A stretch of 64,000 bases of DNA, taken from assembly GCF_900111685.1 (NCBI RefSeq), contig NZ_FOHX01000028.1, forward strand, positions 41,789 to 105,788, in the 5' to 3' direction. The position numbers were made by a program, and so were the translations under genes. Below are positions 7,921 through 16,222 of the stretch, piece by piece. The notes under the pieces were generated by a model. It had not been told where the DNA came from. It made no database searches and worked only from the letters and a program-made list of their open reading frames with translations. The stretch's first letter is position 1. Each line of letters begins with the position of its first letter. The stretch comes from Nonomuraea wenchangensis. GTDB taxonomy: Bacteria > Actinomycetota > Actinomycetes > Streptosporangiales > Streptosporangiaceae.

Positions 7921-9707
7921 GGGTGGTCTTCGATCAGGATGGGTTCCTCGGTCACGGTCACGGTGTCGCCGGGCCGTATGACCTCAGCACTACCGTCCAG
8001 CCTGCGTACCATCGTGGCCTTGGGGCCTGCCGTCGTGTCCGCCGTACCGGTGACCGCCCATCGGATCGTCGCGGTGTAGCGGTGCTCGGGGCCGGTGATG
8101 GTGAACTCGCACTGCCAGACGTTCTCGGAGAGGTTGATCGCCAGGCCGTTGCCGCATGACCGGCTCTCGGCGCGGGCGAGCCAGCGTTGCAGTTGCTCGA
8201 CCGCCAGCGCGGCCCTGGTCGGAGCGCCTCCCTCTGCCTGCAGGACGATCGGGATCTTCGTACCGCCCCAGTTGTAGAAGTACATGCGCTCCAGGTTCGC
8301 CTTGCGCGCGTACAGCCCTGTGAGGAAGAAACGCACGGCGTAGTCGCGGGCCTTCTGCTCGTCGAGAGGTCGTTCGAGGGTGATCGAGTAGGTGGTCCCC
8401 GTGCTCCAGAGGCGCGGCTGGATCCCCGCCTCGTGGAGCACCCGGTCGACGGTGGCGGCAAGGGCGAGCATGCTCTCCGGCGGGTCGGAGGCGCTGCGCT
8501 GATACAGCTTGATACCGGCGACGTCGCAGAAGCCGTACCCGCCCAGATGGGCGAAGCGCCGCAGCACGTCCTGCCCTTCGCGGCTCCACAGGCTTCCCAT
8601 TCCGGGACAGACAAGCGTCGCCCTCGGGTCCTCCGCCCGGATGATCCTTGAAGCCCGGCGGGTCATCTCGACCAGGTTCTCAATGCTGCCGGAGTAGAAC
8701 CGGGGGTCGGTCGCGAGCACCCAGAGTTCGTACGCCTCGATGCGCCCGCGGTAACGCTTGACCAGAGCGCGCACGAAGGCGTCCCAATCAGCGAGGGAGT
8801 CGGGAGACGAGGCCCGGGTACCGTCCGGATACGGGGCGGGCGGACCGCCGGGGCTGGCCCACTCCGGCGTCCCACCCAGCACGAAAAGGACAGGTAACCC
8901 TGCCTCGCGTGCCCCTGCGACGTGGCGGTCGAGGACCGTCCAGTCGAACTCGCCTCGCCGTGGCTGAATCTCGGCCCACCGGGTGCCACTGTCCCATAAT
9001 CGGACCGCACCCACCCTGAACCCGGGCATCGTGCCGGTGGAACTGTTCAAGGTGACGCCGAAGAGGGTGCGCGGCACGGGAGCGGGAGGACTCACCCACG
9101 CCGGACCGGTGATCCACTGCGCCACCGCATGCGCCTGGCGTGCCGAGCGCGACGCCATCGGCGCACTCGCCGTGAGCGCCACCAGGCACACGATCGCCAG
9201 CCAGGGACCCATGACGACGAGCCTCTGACGTGCGCTGGCGTACCTGCGGCGCAGCGACACCACCTCCGGCGGGCCGTACGAGCTGATCGACACCGAATTT
9301 CGGTTATCGGAGGGATACGTCGTCCCCTCAAATTCCGCCGGTGTGACCGCCCCGGCGGACCCGGCAGACCCGGCGGATACAGCCCTCGCGGCGTACGCCA
9401 CAGGCGCAGACGCCACCTCAGGTGTGGGACGTCCCACGGGATCGGCGGACGCGTCGAGTTCGTCCGGCCGGGAGGCTTCCGCAGCCTGGGACCAGCGCCG
9501 GTACAGCTCGTCCAACTCCTCCTTGGTCGCGCCGCACGCTTTGGCGATGCGCTCCAGCGGCCCGTAACTGTCCGGAACGATCTCACCACGGCAGTACCGG
9601 TGCACCGTGGACCTGCTCATGCCGGTGCGGCGCCCGAGAGCCTCGTAACTGCGGCCGCTGCGGAGCTTCAGCTCCGACAGCAACTCGGCAAGCCGCTCCG
9701 TCGCCAC
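7917..9707 (-). CDS. Membrane XRE-type HTH protein with extracellular glycosidase-like domain lacking expected catalytic acids
   Basis: A 596-residue fusion. Residues about 1-65 form an XRE helix-turn-helix (SYEALGRRTGMSRSTVHRYC) and a linker follows. A single membrane span lies near VVMGPWLAIVCLVALTAS. The outer part (from about residue 185) has a GH39/GH5-like TIM-barrel pattern: FGVTLNS, WDSGTRWAEIQPRRGEFDW and GLPVLFVLGGTPEWAS. Where active enzymes have the Asn-Glu acid/base, this one reads YELWVLATDP, and the nucleophile strand reads RLWSTGTTYS without Glu. It may therefore bind rather than cut sugar and signal to the HTH. GTG 9707 starts at the first HTH residues, after GGGGTGG. It is divergent from a small secreted protein. 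Confidence 0.8.
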   Translation of the reverse strand: MATERLAELLSELKLRSGRSYEALGRRTGMSRSTVHRYCRGEIVPDSYGPLERIAKACGATKEELDELYRRWSQAAEASRPDELDASADPVGRPTPEVASAPVAYAARAVSAGSAGSAGAVTPAEFEGTTYPSDNRNSVSISSYGPPEVVSLRRRYASARQRLVVMGPWLAIVCLVALTASAPMASRSARQAHAVAQWITGPAWVSPPAPVPRTLFGVTLNSSTGTMPGFRVGAVRLWDSGTRWAEIQPRRGEFDWTVLDRHVAGAREAGLPVLFVLGGTPEWASPGGPPAPYPDGTRASSPDSLADWDAFVRALVKRYRGRIEAYELWVLATDPRFYSGSIENLVEMTRRASRIIRAEDPRATLVCPGMGSLWSREGQDVLRRFAHLGGYGFCDVAGIKLYQRSASDPPESMLALAATVDRVLHEAGIQPRLWSTGTTYSITLERPLDEQKARDYAVRFFLTGLYARKANLERMYFYNWGGTKIPIVLQAEGGAPTRAALAVEQLQRWLARAESRSCGNGLAINLSENVWQCEFTITGPEHRYTATIRWAVTGTADTTAGPKATMVRRLDGSAEVIRPGDTVTVTEEPILIEDHP

Positions 9708-9970
9708 TTCGCCACCCCATCTCAGGTTGGTCAGAGATGGAGGGAGTATCCCAGTACGACATGAACACCACACGTCAAGGGCTTGATCATGTCTCAGCGT
9801 CCCAGCCGTCCCAGAGCTGTTGCGGGACGATGGCGGTGTTGCGAAGCTGTCTCGCGTCCGTCCGGCCCATCCGCCCTGGCGCCGACCCGACCTGACCCTG
9901 AGTTCCCCCATGTGCGCCGCCCTCATGTGTGAGCGTGCGCGGTGCACCGATTTCGGAGGTAAGGCCAAGG

Positions 9971-10501
9971 ATGAGAACCAAGAAGCGAATGATCCCCGCG
10001 GTGGTCGTGATCGCCGGCAGTCTCGGCGTGCTCGGCATCACCTCCCCGGTCAACGCAAGCGCCACGACGGCGACCTCCACACAGCAGAGCGCCGCACGGA
10101 CGCCGTCCGAGTGCGACAACTACTCCTGGGACGTCTTCGGTCGGGTCGGCTGGGGCGTGTCCTTCAGCGCGTACGGCCGCGACGTGGAGCTGCGCAACGG
10201 CCGTGCCTTCAACCACAGCTTCGCCGCCATCACGGCAGCGACCTACAAGACCGGCGACCAGGTGTGGGCCGACCGCAGCCTCCAAGCCATGCCGAGCAGC
10301 GTCCCCACGCACTTCTACGACGACAACATCGTCAGGAACAACGGCGGCTGGAAACAGTGCGGCCCGTTCACGCGGGCAACCTCCGAACAGGTCATGAACT
10401 GGAACACCGACACCCAGCACCATTTCGCGGTGCGTGCCTGCATGCGCCCCAACGACGGCCGTCCGAGCGTCTGCGGCGAGTGGTACGTCGACCGCTCGTA
10501 G
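9971..10501 (+). CDS. Small secreted protein of unknown function
   Basis: A 176-residue protein with a clear signal peptide (MRTKKRMIPAVVVIAGSLGV then ending near VNASA). The mature part has about six Cys, Trp and Asn residues (CDNYSWDVFGRVGWG, NNGGWKQCGPF, VRACMRPNDG, SVCGEWYV), compatible with a disulfide-stabilised beta fold. I do not recognise the family. ATG 9971 is selected because GGAGGTAAGG lies 11 bases upstream, although an in-frame GTG exists at 9929. It is divergent from the membrane XRE protein and both lie inside the 17-bp inverted repeats, so it may be its partner or ligand, which is inference. Confidence 0.75.
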   Translation: MRTKKRMIPAVVVIAGSLGVLGITSPVNASATTATSTQQSAARTPSECDNYSWDVFGRVGWGVSFSAYGRDVELRNGRAFNHSFAAITAATYKTGDQVWADRSLQAMPSSVPTHFYDDNIVRNNGGWKQCGPFTRATSEQVMNWNTDTQHHFAVRACMRPNDGRPSVCGEWYVDRS

Positions 10502-10550
10502 TTCGTACCTCGCACGGCACGCTCTCCCCGACTCGCAGCGGCTCAACCAA

Positions 10551-10567
10551 CTAGATGGTTGATCGGG
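10551..10567 (-). repeat. Right copy of the exact 17-bp inverted repeat
   Basis: CTAGATGGTTGATCGGG is the reverse complement of 7904-7920. This copy also sits in a local near-palindrome (TCAACCA, six bases, TGGTTGA). Transposase relics begin about 75 bases farther on. Confidence 0.85.
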
Positions 10568-10643
10568 ATTAGCGGCAGATGACTGGAGAACGAAGAGTGT
10601 CCAGGTTCGGCGTGTCTACCCACGTCGGACCGCTGGGGGCTTC

Positions 10644-10865
10644 GTGATCGCCGACCTGGACACTCTCCTGATCGCACCGTACGTCGAGCTCACCGACCGC
10701 ATCATCCCCTCGCGACAGCCACACCGCGGCCCTGACCGCCGACCGGTGGTCACCGATGCGGAGGTCGTTTGCCTGACGGTGGCGCAGGTGCTGCTGCGCT
10801 ACCACGACGAGCGGCATCGGCTTCGGGCGGCAGCCCCACACGTGGGACTGCGCCTGCCGAAAATT
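10644..10865 (+). pseudogene. N-terminal relic of an IS982-like transposase
   Basis: The reading frame starts IADLDTLLIAPYVELTDRII and continues with VTDAEVVCLTVAQVLLRYHD and ERHRLRAAAPHVG, the start of the actinobacterial IS982-type transposase. It then runs into unrelated sequence at about 10865 and stops at 10883. Only about a quarter of the protein is left. Confidence 0.7.
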
Positions 10866-11117
10866 CCGTCGTTGCCGGAGTGACCAGCCGATGACCGCGC
10901 AGCGCCGCCGGCAACCGTCGGCCGGCGCCGTGAGAACGGTCCGATCGGGCCAGTCCGGCTTCGGCCGTCCGACCTGGCGCCGCAGCACCGCCACCTCGTG
11001 ACGCAACACCATGATCTCTGCATCCTTCGACGCCTGGCCGCGGCCCAGCGACATCAGCCGGCCGAACACTCGGAGCGCGAGCAGATAGAGCAGCCGACAT
11101 GCGGCGGTACGGGGCAA
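10866..11117 (-). pseudogene. N-terminal relic of a DDE integrase/transposase
   Basis: Reading leftward from 11117, LYLLALRVFGRLMSLGRGQA, then SKDAEIMVLRHEVAVLRRQV, GRPKPDWPDR match the start of an IS481/IS3-like integrase common in actinomycetes. A frameshift follows: the next expected stretch (RRLPAALRGHRLVTPAT) is found one frame over. The DDE core is missing. The relic abuts the IS982-like relic tail to tail. Confidence 0.7.
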
Positions 11118-11132
11118 ATCGCCGCCAGCGCT

Positions 11133-14036
11133 TCATGAATGAATGCCCGAATTCGATGCATTTGCGCTGCGCTGGTACAGAATCCGTACCGCGTCGGCGA
11201 TGACGTATCCGTTGGCGTCGTCGGCCAGCTCGACGGTGGCCACGCCGGCAGCGAACGAGTACTCACCGAGCGACACCCACCGTCCGTTGCGGGACCGTTG
11301 GTCGACCCGGACCGTTGTTGACCCGCCCGCGTGGTTCACCACGTACGGCGCGTTCGACGCCCGGTTCCCGTCCGCGGTGTACCAGACCGCAACCTGGTAA
11401 ACCCCGCTCGTTGGCACCGCCAGGGTCCATCGCGCCTTCGCCGCGCCGGTGCCCGCCGGGCTGGTGGCGTAGTTCCGCTCATAATACCCGGGCACGCTCT
11501 GCGCGTTGGTGTTCCAGGTACCGGTCACCACGGAGAAGCTCGTCGAGGCGTTGTCGGCCACCACGCCCTGATAGATGAGCCGCACCGCGTCGGCGACGAC
11601 GTACCCGTCCGCGTCGTCGGACAACTCGACCGTGCCCGTGCCGACAGCGAACAGGAAGTAGCCCAGTGACACCCACTGGGAACCCCGAGTCCGCTGGTCG
11701 ATGCGGATCGTCGTCGACCCGCCCGCGTGGTTCACCACGTACGGCGCGTTCGACGCCCGGTTCCCGTCCGCGGTGTACCAGACCGCAACCTGGTACACCC
11801 CGCTCGCCGGTACGTCCGGCCGCCAGCGGACCTTCGACGCGCCGGTGCCCGCCGGAGCGGTCCGGTAATCCTGCCCGTAGTACCCGGACACGCCGGTCGC
11901 CGGATTCCAGGAGCCGGACACCATCTCGAAGCCGGTCGCGCTGTTGTCCGCGACGCCTCCGAGCCGGACAAGGCGCACCGCGTCGGCGACGACGTACCCG
12001 TCCGCGTCGTCGGACAACTCGACGGTGGCCGTGTCGCCGGCGACGAAGGAGAAGGCGCCCAGCACCACCCACCGTCCGCCCTCGGTGCGCTGGTCGACCC
12101 GGAATGTCGCCTGCCCGTCCGCATGTTTGACCACGTAGGGCGCGTTCGAGGCCCGGTTCGAGTGCGCCGGATACCAGACGGCCACCTCGTACGTCCCGGT
12201 CATCCGCACGTCGGGCCGGAACCGCGCCACCGCGCCGCCGGTACCCGCCGGATGGGTCGCGTAGAACTGCCCGTAATACCCCGCCACCCCGGTCGCATCG
12301 GTGTCCCACGTGCCGGACACGATTTCGAAGCCGGCCGGCGCGTTGTTGTCCGCGACGGTTCGCAGCGGATCAGCGGCAGGCCCGCCCGAGATCAGCATGA
12401 GCTGATCGGGAGCGATCACCTTCCCGCCACCACGGCCCGCGTCGACAAGGGTGAACCGGATCCAGTGCATGCCTGCGGCCAGCGTGACCACGCCCAGGGG
12501 ATAGAGCCGGAAGCCCTCACCCTTCGTCATCGTCGGATCGACCCGGCCGTATGGCAGATCCGTCCCGTCGACGCTCGTGCGGATCCGGCCCCGGTCGCTG
12601 CGACGGTGCTGGCGTACGGACATCTCATAGCTGCCCGCGGTCGTGACGTCGAACGGGACCTCGACGTAGTCACCGAGACCGTTCGCTCCGTGCCGGATGA
12701 CCTTGCCGCCTCCGGCATTGGCGTCCGAGACCAGCTGCGGCGCGCCACCGGTGTTGGTCCGGGCCTGCGGGATGGCGAGTTCGTATTCGCGCTGAACGAA
12801 CCCCGGCCCACTGGCCAGACTGTCGCGCCCGTTCGTCAGCCACTCAAGGTCGAACCGAGCCACCGCGATGCGTTCCGGGAAAGCGCGTGAGTCGCCGTCG
12901 CGTCCATAGATCAGCAGGATCGTGCCGTCAGCCAGCGACGCGAGGTCGGAGTAGTAGGACGGGCCAGGATTGACCACCCGGCTGTAGCGGTAGCTGGCGC
13001 CCTCGTCGTAGGAGACCGAGACGGTCATGTTCTCCCGCGCCGCGGAGTCCGGCCGGCTGTACAAGATTCGGTTGACCGGTCCGCGGGTGTAGCGGATCAG
13101 ACCGGCGTCGACGGCGACGAATTGCTCGACCGAGTCGTCGACCACCGGCGCAGACCAGGTCGCCCCGCCGTCAGTGCTGGTCGACGTGATGCGGTAATGG
13201 GTCCCGCCCGCGCCCCACCGGCCGTTGATCACAACCGCACCGTCGCTGCGCTGAAAGACCCGGCTCTCGCCGATCGGATAGCTCGTGGAGAACGGGATTG
13301 GCGCGCTGCGCCGCCAGCTGACCCCATGGTCGTCGCTGAGCAGCAGATCGACCCCATAGCGGGGTTCGGAGCCGGAGGCCTTGTGGCTGACGGGCATCAG
13401 CAGCCGGCCGTTGACGAGCTGGATCCCGTGGCCCGGGGTGGGGGCCTGGCTCGTCCAGCCGTTCGGGTTGGTGGCGTACAGCGAACTCAGGTTCACCCGT
13501 GCACCCCAGGTCGCGCCGGCGTCGTCGCTCCGCTTGACGAACGTCGACGCGTTCGCGCCGCGGTAGAACAGGAACACCGCACCTATCTGCCCGTCCACCA
13601 GCAACGACGGGCTGCCGATGCTGTCACCCTCGGGCGCATCGTCGGTGACCACCACGACACTGGCGGACCAGGTACGCGCCCCGTCCAGGCTGCGCCGCAG
13701 CAGCAGGTCCTTCTTGGCGCAGTCGCAGTCGGACTTACGCCCCTCGGTGACGGCGAGCACGACATCGCCGGCCAGGGCCTCCTGGCCGCCAGAGGCGGGC
13801 AGGGGTGTTCCCGCCGGAACCACGGCGAACGCCTGCACATGCATGCGTACGTACGGGTCATTGGTATCAGTCGCGTCCCACAGCTCGGTCTCGCTGAACG
13901 AGCCGGCACTCGACGGCATCGCGACCGCGGCAGACGCCGGAGAGAACAGAGTCCCCATGGCCACAATGCACGACACCAGCGTCAAACGCAGCATCGCGAC
14001 CAGCACTCCGGGCCGCTCACCGGGCGGACGTAACAT
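11133..14036 (-). CDS. Secreted sialidase-like glycosidase with three golvesin/Xly-type carbohydrate-binding repeats
   Basis: A 967-residue exported protein. It has a signal peptide (about 1-37) and a six-bladed sialidase-like propeller (about 45-400) with five recognisable Asp boxes: RSLDGARTW, SDDAGATW, SDDHGVSW, STDGGATW and SYDEGASY. A short beta-sandwich linker follows, then three tandem domains of about 130 residues, each starting near GFEIVSGTW and ending near DGYVVADAVRL. They carry the NRASNAPYVV motif of golvesin/Xly carbohydrate-binding domains. It should release terminal sugars, perhaps sialic acids, from glycoconjugates outside the cell. ATG 14036 has a near-perfect site (AGGAGGA at 14041-14047). 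The open frame upstream is a LacI relic, not part of it. Confidence 0.87.
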   Translation of the reverse strand: MLRPPGERPGVLVAMLRLTLVSCIVAMGTLFSPASAAVAMPSSAGSFSETELWDATDTNDPYVRMHVQAFAVVPAGTPLPASGGQEALAGDVVLAVTEGRKSDCDCAKKDLLLRRSLDGARTWSASVVVVTDDAPEGDSIGSPSLLVDGQIGAVFLFYRGANASTFVKRSDDAGATWGARVNLSSLYATNPNGWTSQAPTPGHGIQLVNGRLLMPVSHKASGSEPRYGVDLLLSDDHGVSWRRSAPIPFSTSYPIGESRVFQRSDGAVVINGRWGAGGTHYRITSTSTDGGATWSAPVVDDSVEQFVAVDAGLIRYTRGPVNRILYSRPDSAARENMTVSVSYDEGASYRYSRVVNPGPSYYSDLASLADGTILLIYGRDGDSRAFPERIAVARFDLEWLTNGRDSLASGPGFVQREYELAIPQARTNTGGAPQLVSDANAGGGKVIRHGANGLGDYVEVPFDVTTAGSYEMSVRQHRRSDRGRIRTSVDGTDLPYGRVDPTMTKGEGFRLYPLGVVTLAAGMHWIRFTLVDAGRGGGKVIAPDQLMLISGGPAADPLRTVADNNAPAGFEIVSGTWDTDATGVAGYYGQFYATHPAGTGGAVARFRPDVRMTGTYEVAVWYPAHSNRASNAPYVVKHADGQATFRVDQRTEGGRWVVLGAFSFVAGDTATVELSDDADGYVVADAVRLVRLGGVADNSATGFEMVSGSWNPATGVSGYYGQDYRTAPAGTGASKVRWRPDVPASGVYQVAVWYTADGNRASNAPYVVNHAGGSTTIRIDQRTRGSQWVSLGYFLFAVGTGTVELSDDADGYVVADAVRLIYQGVVADNASTSFSVVTGTWNTNAQSVPGYYERNYATSPAGTGAAKARWTLAVPTSGVYQVAVWYTADGNRASNAPYVVNHAGGSTTVRVDQRSRNGRWVSLGEYSFAAGVATVELADDANGYVIADAVRILYQRSANASNSGIHS

Positions 14037-14054
14037 CTCGATCCTCCTAATAGG

Positions 14055-14179
14055 GGTGCTACCAGGCCCAGCAGGTGGTTGCGCCCGCCCTTGAGGCTGC
14101 GCGCGGCGATGTCGACCGAGTAGCCCAGCTCGGCCGCGGCCGCGAGGACCGCCGGCCGGGTCGATTCGGCGATGTCCAC
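14055..14179 (-). pseudogene. Fragment of a LacI-family regulator (hinge region only)
   Basis: The minus frame reads ESTRPAVLAAAAELGYSVDI, then AARSLKGGRNHLLGLVAP. This is the third helix and hinge of a LacI DNA-binding domain up to the first strand of the sugar domain. Helices 1-2 and the whole ligand domain are missing. It sits between a palindrome and the sialidase gene. Confidence 0.7.
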
Positions 14180-14225
14180 CTGGGGGTCGGCGTTGCCGCC
14201 GGGGAGGAGCCATGCGAATCCTTAT

Positions 14226-14237
14226 TAATACGTATTA
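14226..14237. promoter_or_regulatory. Perfect palindrome TAATACGTATTA, candidate LacI-type operator
   Basis: This 12-base perfect palindrome with central CG stands in an AT-rich island in otherwise GC-rich DNA, upstream of the LacI relic and the sialidase. It fits a LacI-family operator that originally controlled the adjacent regulator and sugar genes. Confidence 0.5.
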
Positions 14238-14355
14238 GGCAGTGAGTAAAAGGCTAATTCTCAAGATCGGGCACGTCAATAGATGACTCGATCAGCCATC
14301 CCGATGCGCGCTCGCACCATGGCGGGAACGAGGCCGCGACGTCGATGATGGAGCC

Positions 14356-15207
14356 GTGAGGAACGCTGATCTGAAGATCCAGTACGAGCGCGACGGCTAC
14401 GTCGTCCTCGATCGCGCCTTCGGCCCGGGCGAGGTCGACAAGCTGGTCGAAGAGGCCGTACGCATCTGCCGCGGCGAGCTGGGCGCCATCCGCGGCGCGC
14501 TCCCCGCCGACCCCGCCGACACCGACGAGGACGTGCTGCGCAGGTTCCTGTGCGTGCACTACCCGCACAAGCTCTCCGGCCTGATGCTCGCCACGATGAG
14601 CCACCCGGCGATCGTCACGGCGCTCACGTCGGTTATCGGTCCGAACGTAAAAGCCATGCAGTCAATGCTGTTCATCAAGTCCGAGGGAGAGCCGGGGCAG
14701 GCCTGGCACCAGGATGAGATGTTCATCCCGACCCGGGACCGCTCGCTCACGGCGGCCTGGCTCGCGCTCGACGACGCCACCATCGAGAACGGCTGCCTCT
14801 GGGTGCTACCGGGATCGCACCGATCCGGCGTGCTCTACCCGAACCGCGAGCACGACGACCCCCGCTACGACTGCACGGTGGAGTCCTACGGCTTCCCGTT
14901 CGACGAATCCGACGCGGTGCCCGTCGAGGTCGCCGCCGGTTCCGTGGTCGTGTTCAACGGCTACCTGCTGCACAGGTCGCTGCCCAACACCGGCCGGCAC
15001 GGATACCGGAGAGCGCTGGTCAACCACTACATGAGCGCGGAGTCCCTCCTGCCGTGGGACGCCCCGCCGGCGGGAACACCCATGGCACAGGCCGACCACC
15101 GGGACATCGTCCTCGTCGCGGGCAGCGACCCGTACGCGTACAAAGGTCTCCGGGAGGTGCGCCAACCGCGAATTCGCCCGAACCGGGACGGCGGCTGCGA
15201 CAGGTGA
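14356..15207 (+). CDS. Phytanoyl-CoA dioxygenase (PhyH) family protein
   Basis: A 283-residue non-haem Fe(II)/2-oxoglutarate-dependent oxygenase. The iron ligands are visible as HQD (AWHQDEMF) and a distal His (YLLHRSLPNTG), with the 2-oxoglutarate Arg expected in HGYRRALVNHY. The substrate is unknown; many actinobacterial PhyH enzymes act on small metabolites. The start is GTG 14356 with TGGAG upstream. Its stop overlaps the GTG of the AraC-type gene by four bases, so the two are translationally coupled. Such enzyme/AraC pairs are common near sugar-utilisation genes. Confidence 0.88.
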   Translation: MRNADLKIQYERDGYVVLDRAFGPGEVDKLVEEAVRICRGELGAIRGALPADPADTDEDVLRRFLCVHYPHKLSGLMLATMSHPAIVTALTSVIGPNVKAMQSMLFIKSEGEPGQAWHQDEMFIPTRDRSLTAAWLALDDATIENGCLWVLPGSHRSGVLYPNREHDDPRYDCTVESYGFPFDESDAVPVEVAAGSVVVFNGYLLHRSLPNTGRHGYRRALVNHYMSAESLLPWDAPPAGTPMAQADHRDIVLVAGSDPYAYKGLREVRQPRIRPNRDGGCDR

Positions 15208-16178
15208 TCTCCATCGAGGTGCTGCCCCGCCTCGGACCCACCGTCGCGGACTACCCGCCGGGCTCGGCCTTCGGCCCGCGGGAGGCCAGGTCCTACCAGT
15301 TCGTCTGGCTCCTGCGGGGCAGTGCCACCTGGGTGTGGGACGACGTCCTGCTCCCGCTGGTGCCGGGAAAGCTGCTGCTCATCCGGCCGGGAATGCGCGA
15401 CTCGTTCCGCTGGGATCCCCGTACGATGACTCGGCACGCGTACGTGCACTTCACGCTCGACGGTCATGGTCGGCCGGACTGGCCGCTGGTGCGGGATCTG
15501 ACCGGCCGGCACGACCCCATGGGCGCCCTGTGCCGATATCTGCTCTGGCTGGGCAGCGAGTGCCCGCCGGGCTGGCGGGCTCAAGCCGGCGAAACGCTCC
15601 GCCTGCTGGTGCTGACCTTCCTGGCCGGCCCTTCGCCGGTGGAACTCACACCGGCGGCCCTGCCGGAGCCCGTTGTCGAGATGATGCACGCCGTGCGCGA
15701 GCACTGGGCCGACGGGGTGGCGCGGCCGATCCCGATGCGGCAACTCGCGGCAGCCGCCCAGGTCTCGGCGAGCACGCTGTGCCGCATGTTTCGCCGGAGA
15801 TTCGGCATCGGCCCCGTCGCCGCCATCGAACTCCTGCGCCTGACCAGGGCAGAACCACTGTTGTGGCAGAGCAACCTGTCCATGCAGGCGATCGCCGTTC
15901 AGTGCGGGTTCGCGGACGCGTACCACTTCTCCCGCCGATTCCGCGCGATCTACAGGATGGCGCCGACCACTTTCCGCGTCACCGCACCGGAGAACGCACC
16001 GCCCTCACCGGTCGAGTCCGGCGGTCTCGCGGCGCTGCAGTCGCTCCTCCCCAGCACCCACGGCCACCTGGCCGATGCCGGAGCGCCGAGCACGAGCCGA
16101 CATCAATCTTCTTCGCGCGCGAACCGCCGGAGAGTGTTCGCTGACACGAACGACGGGGCCTGTGCTCAGCGTCCATGA
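15204..16178 (+). CDS. AraC-family transcriptional regulator
   Basis: A 324-residue protein with an N-terminal cupin-like ligand domain (about 1-150; LRGSATWVWDD, LLLIRPGMRDSF) and a C-terminal double helix-turn-helix (about 170-270; MRQLAAAAQVSASTLCRMFR then MQAIAVQCGFADAYHFSRRF). The start is GTG 15204, overlapping the PhyH stop as GTGA. About 50 residues after the HTH are low-complexity. It probably controls the coupled dioxygenase gene in response to a sugar-like ligand. Confidence 0.87.
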   Translation: MISIEVLPRLGPTVADYPPGSAFGPREARSYQFVWLLRGSATWVWDDVLLPLVPGKLLLIRPGMRDSFRWDPRTMTRHAYVHFTLDGHGRPDWPLVRDLTGRHDPMGALCRYLLWLGSECPPGWRAQAGETLRLLVLTFLAGPSPVELTPAALPEPVVEMMHAVREHWADGVARPIPMRQLAAAAQVSASTLCRMFRRRFGIGPVAAIELLRLTRAEPLLWQSNLSMQAIAVQCGFADAYHFSRRFRAIYRMAPTTFRVTAPENAPPSPVESGGLAALQSLLPSTHGHLADAGAPSTSRHQSSSRANRRRVFADTNDGACAQRP

Positions 16179-16222
16179 TCTCCACGGTCGCGGCCGCTGA
16201 TACGAGCGGCGGGGGCGTGTGC

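Noticed and set aside
14037..14213. N-terminal extension of the sialidase to 14213
   Set aside because: The extension is an out-of-frame reading of the LacI relic, and the start at 14036 has a near-perfect ribosome site and a signal peptide.
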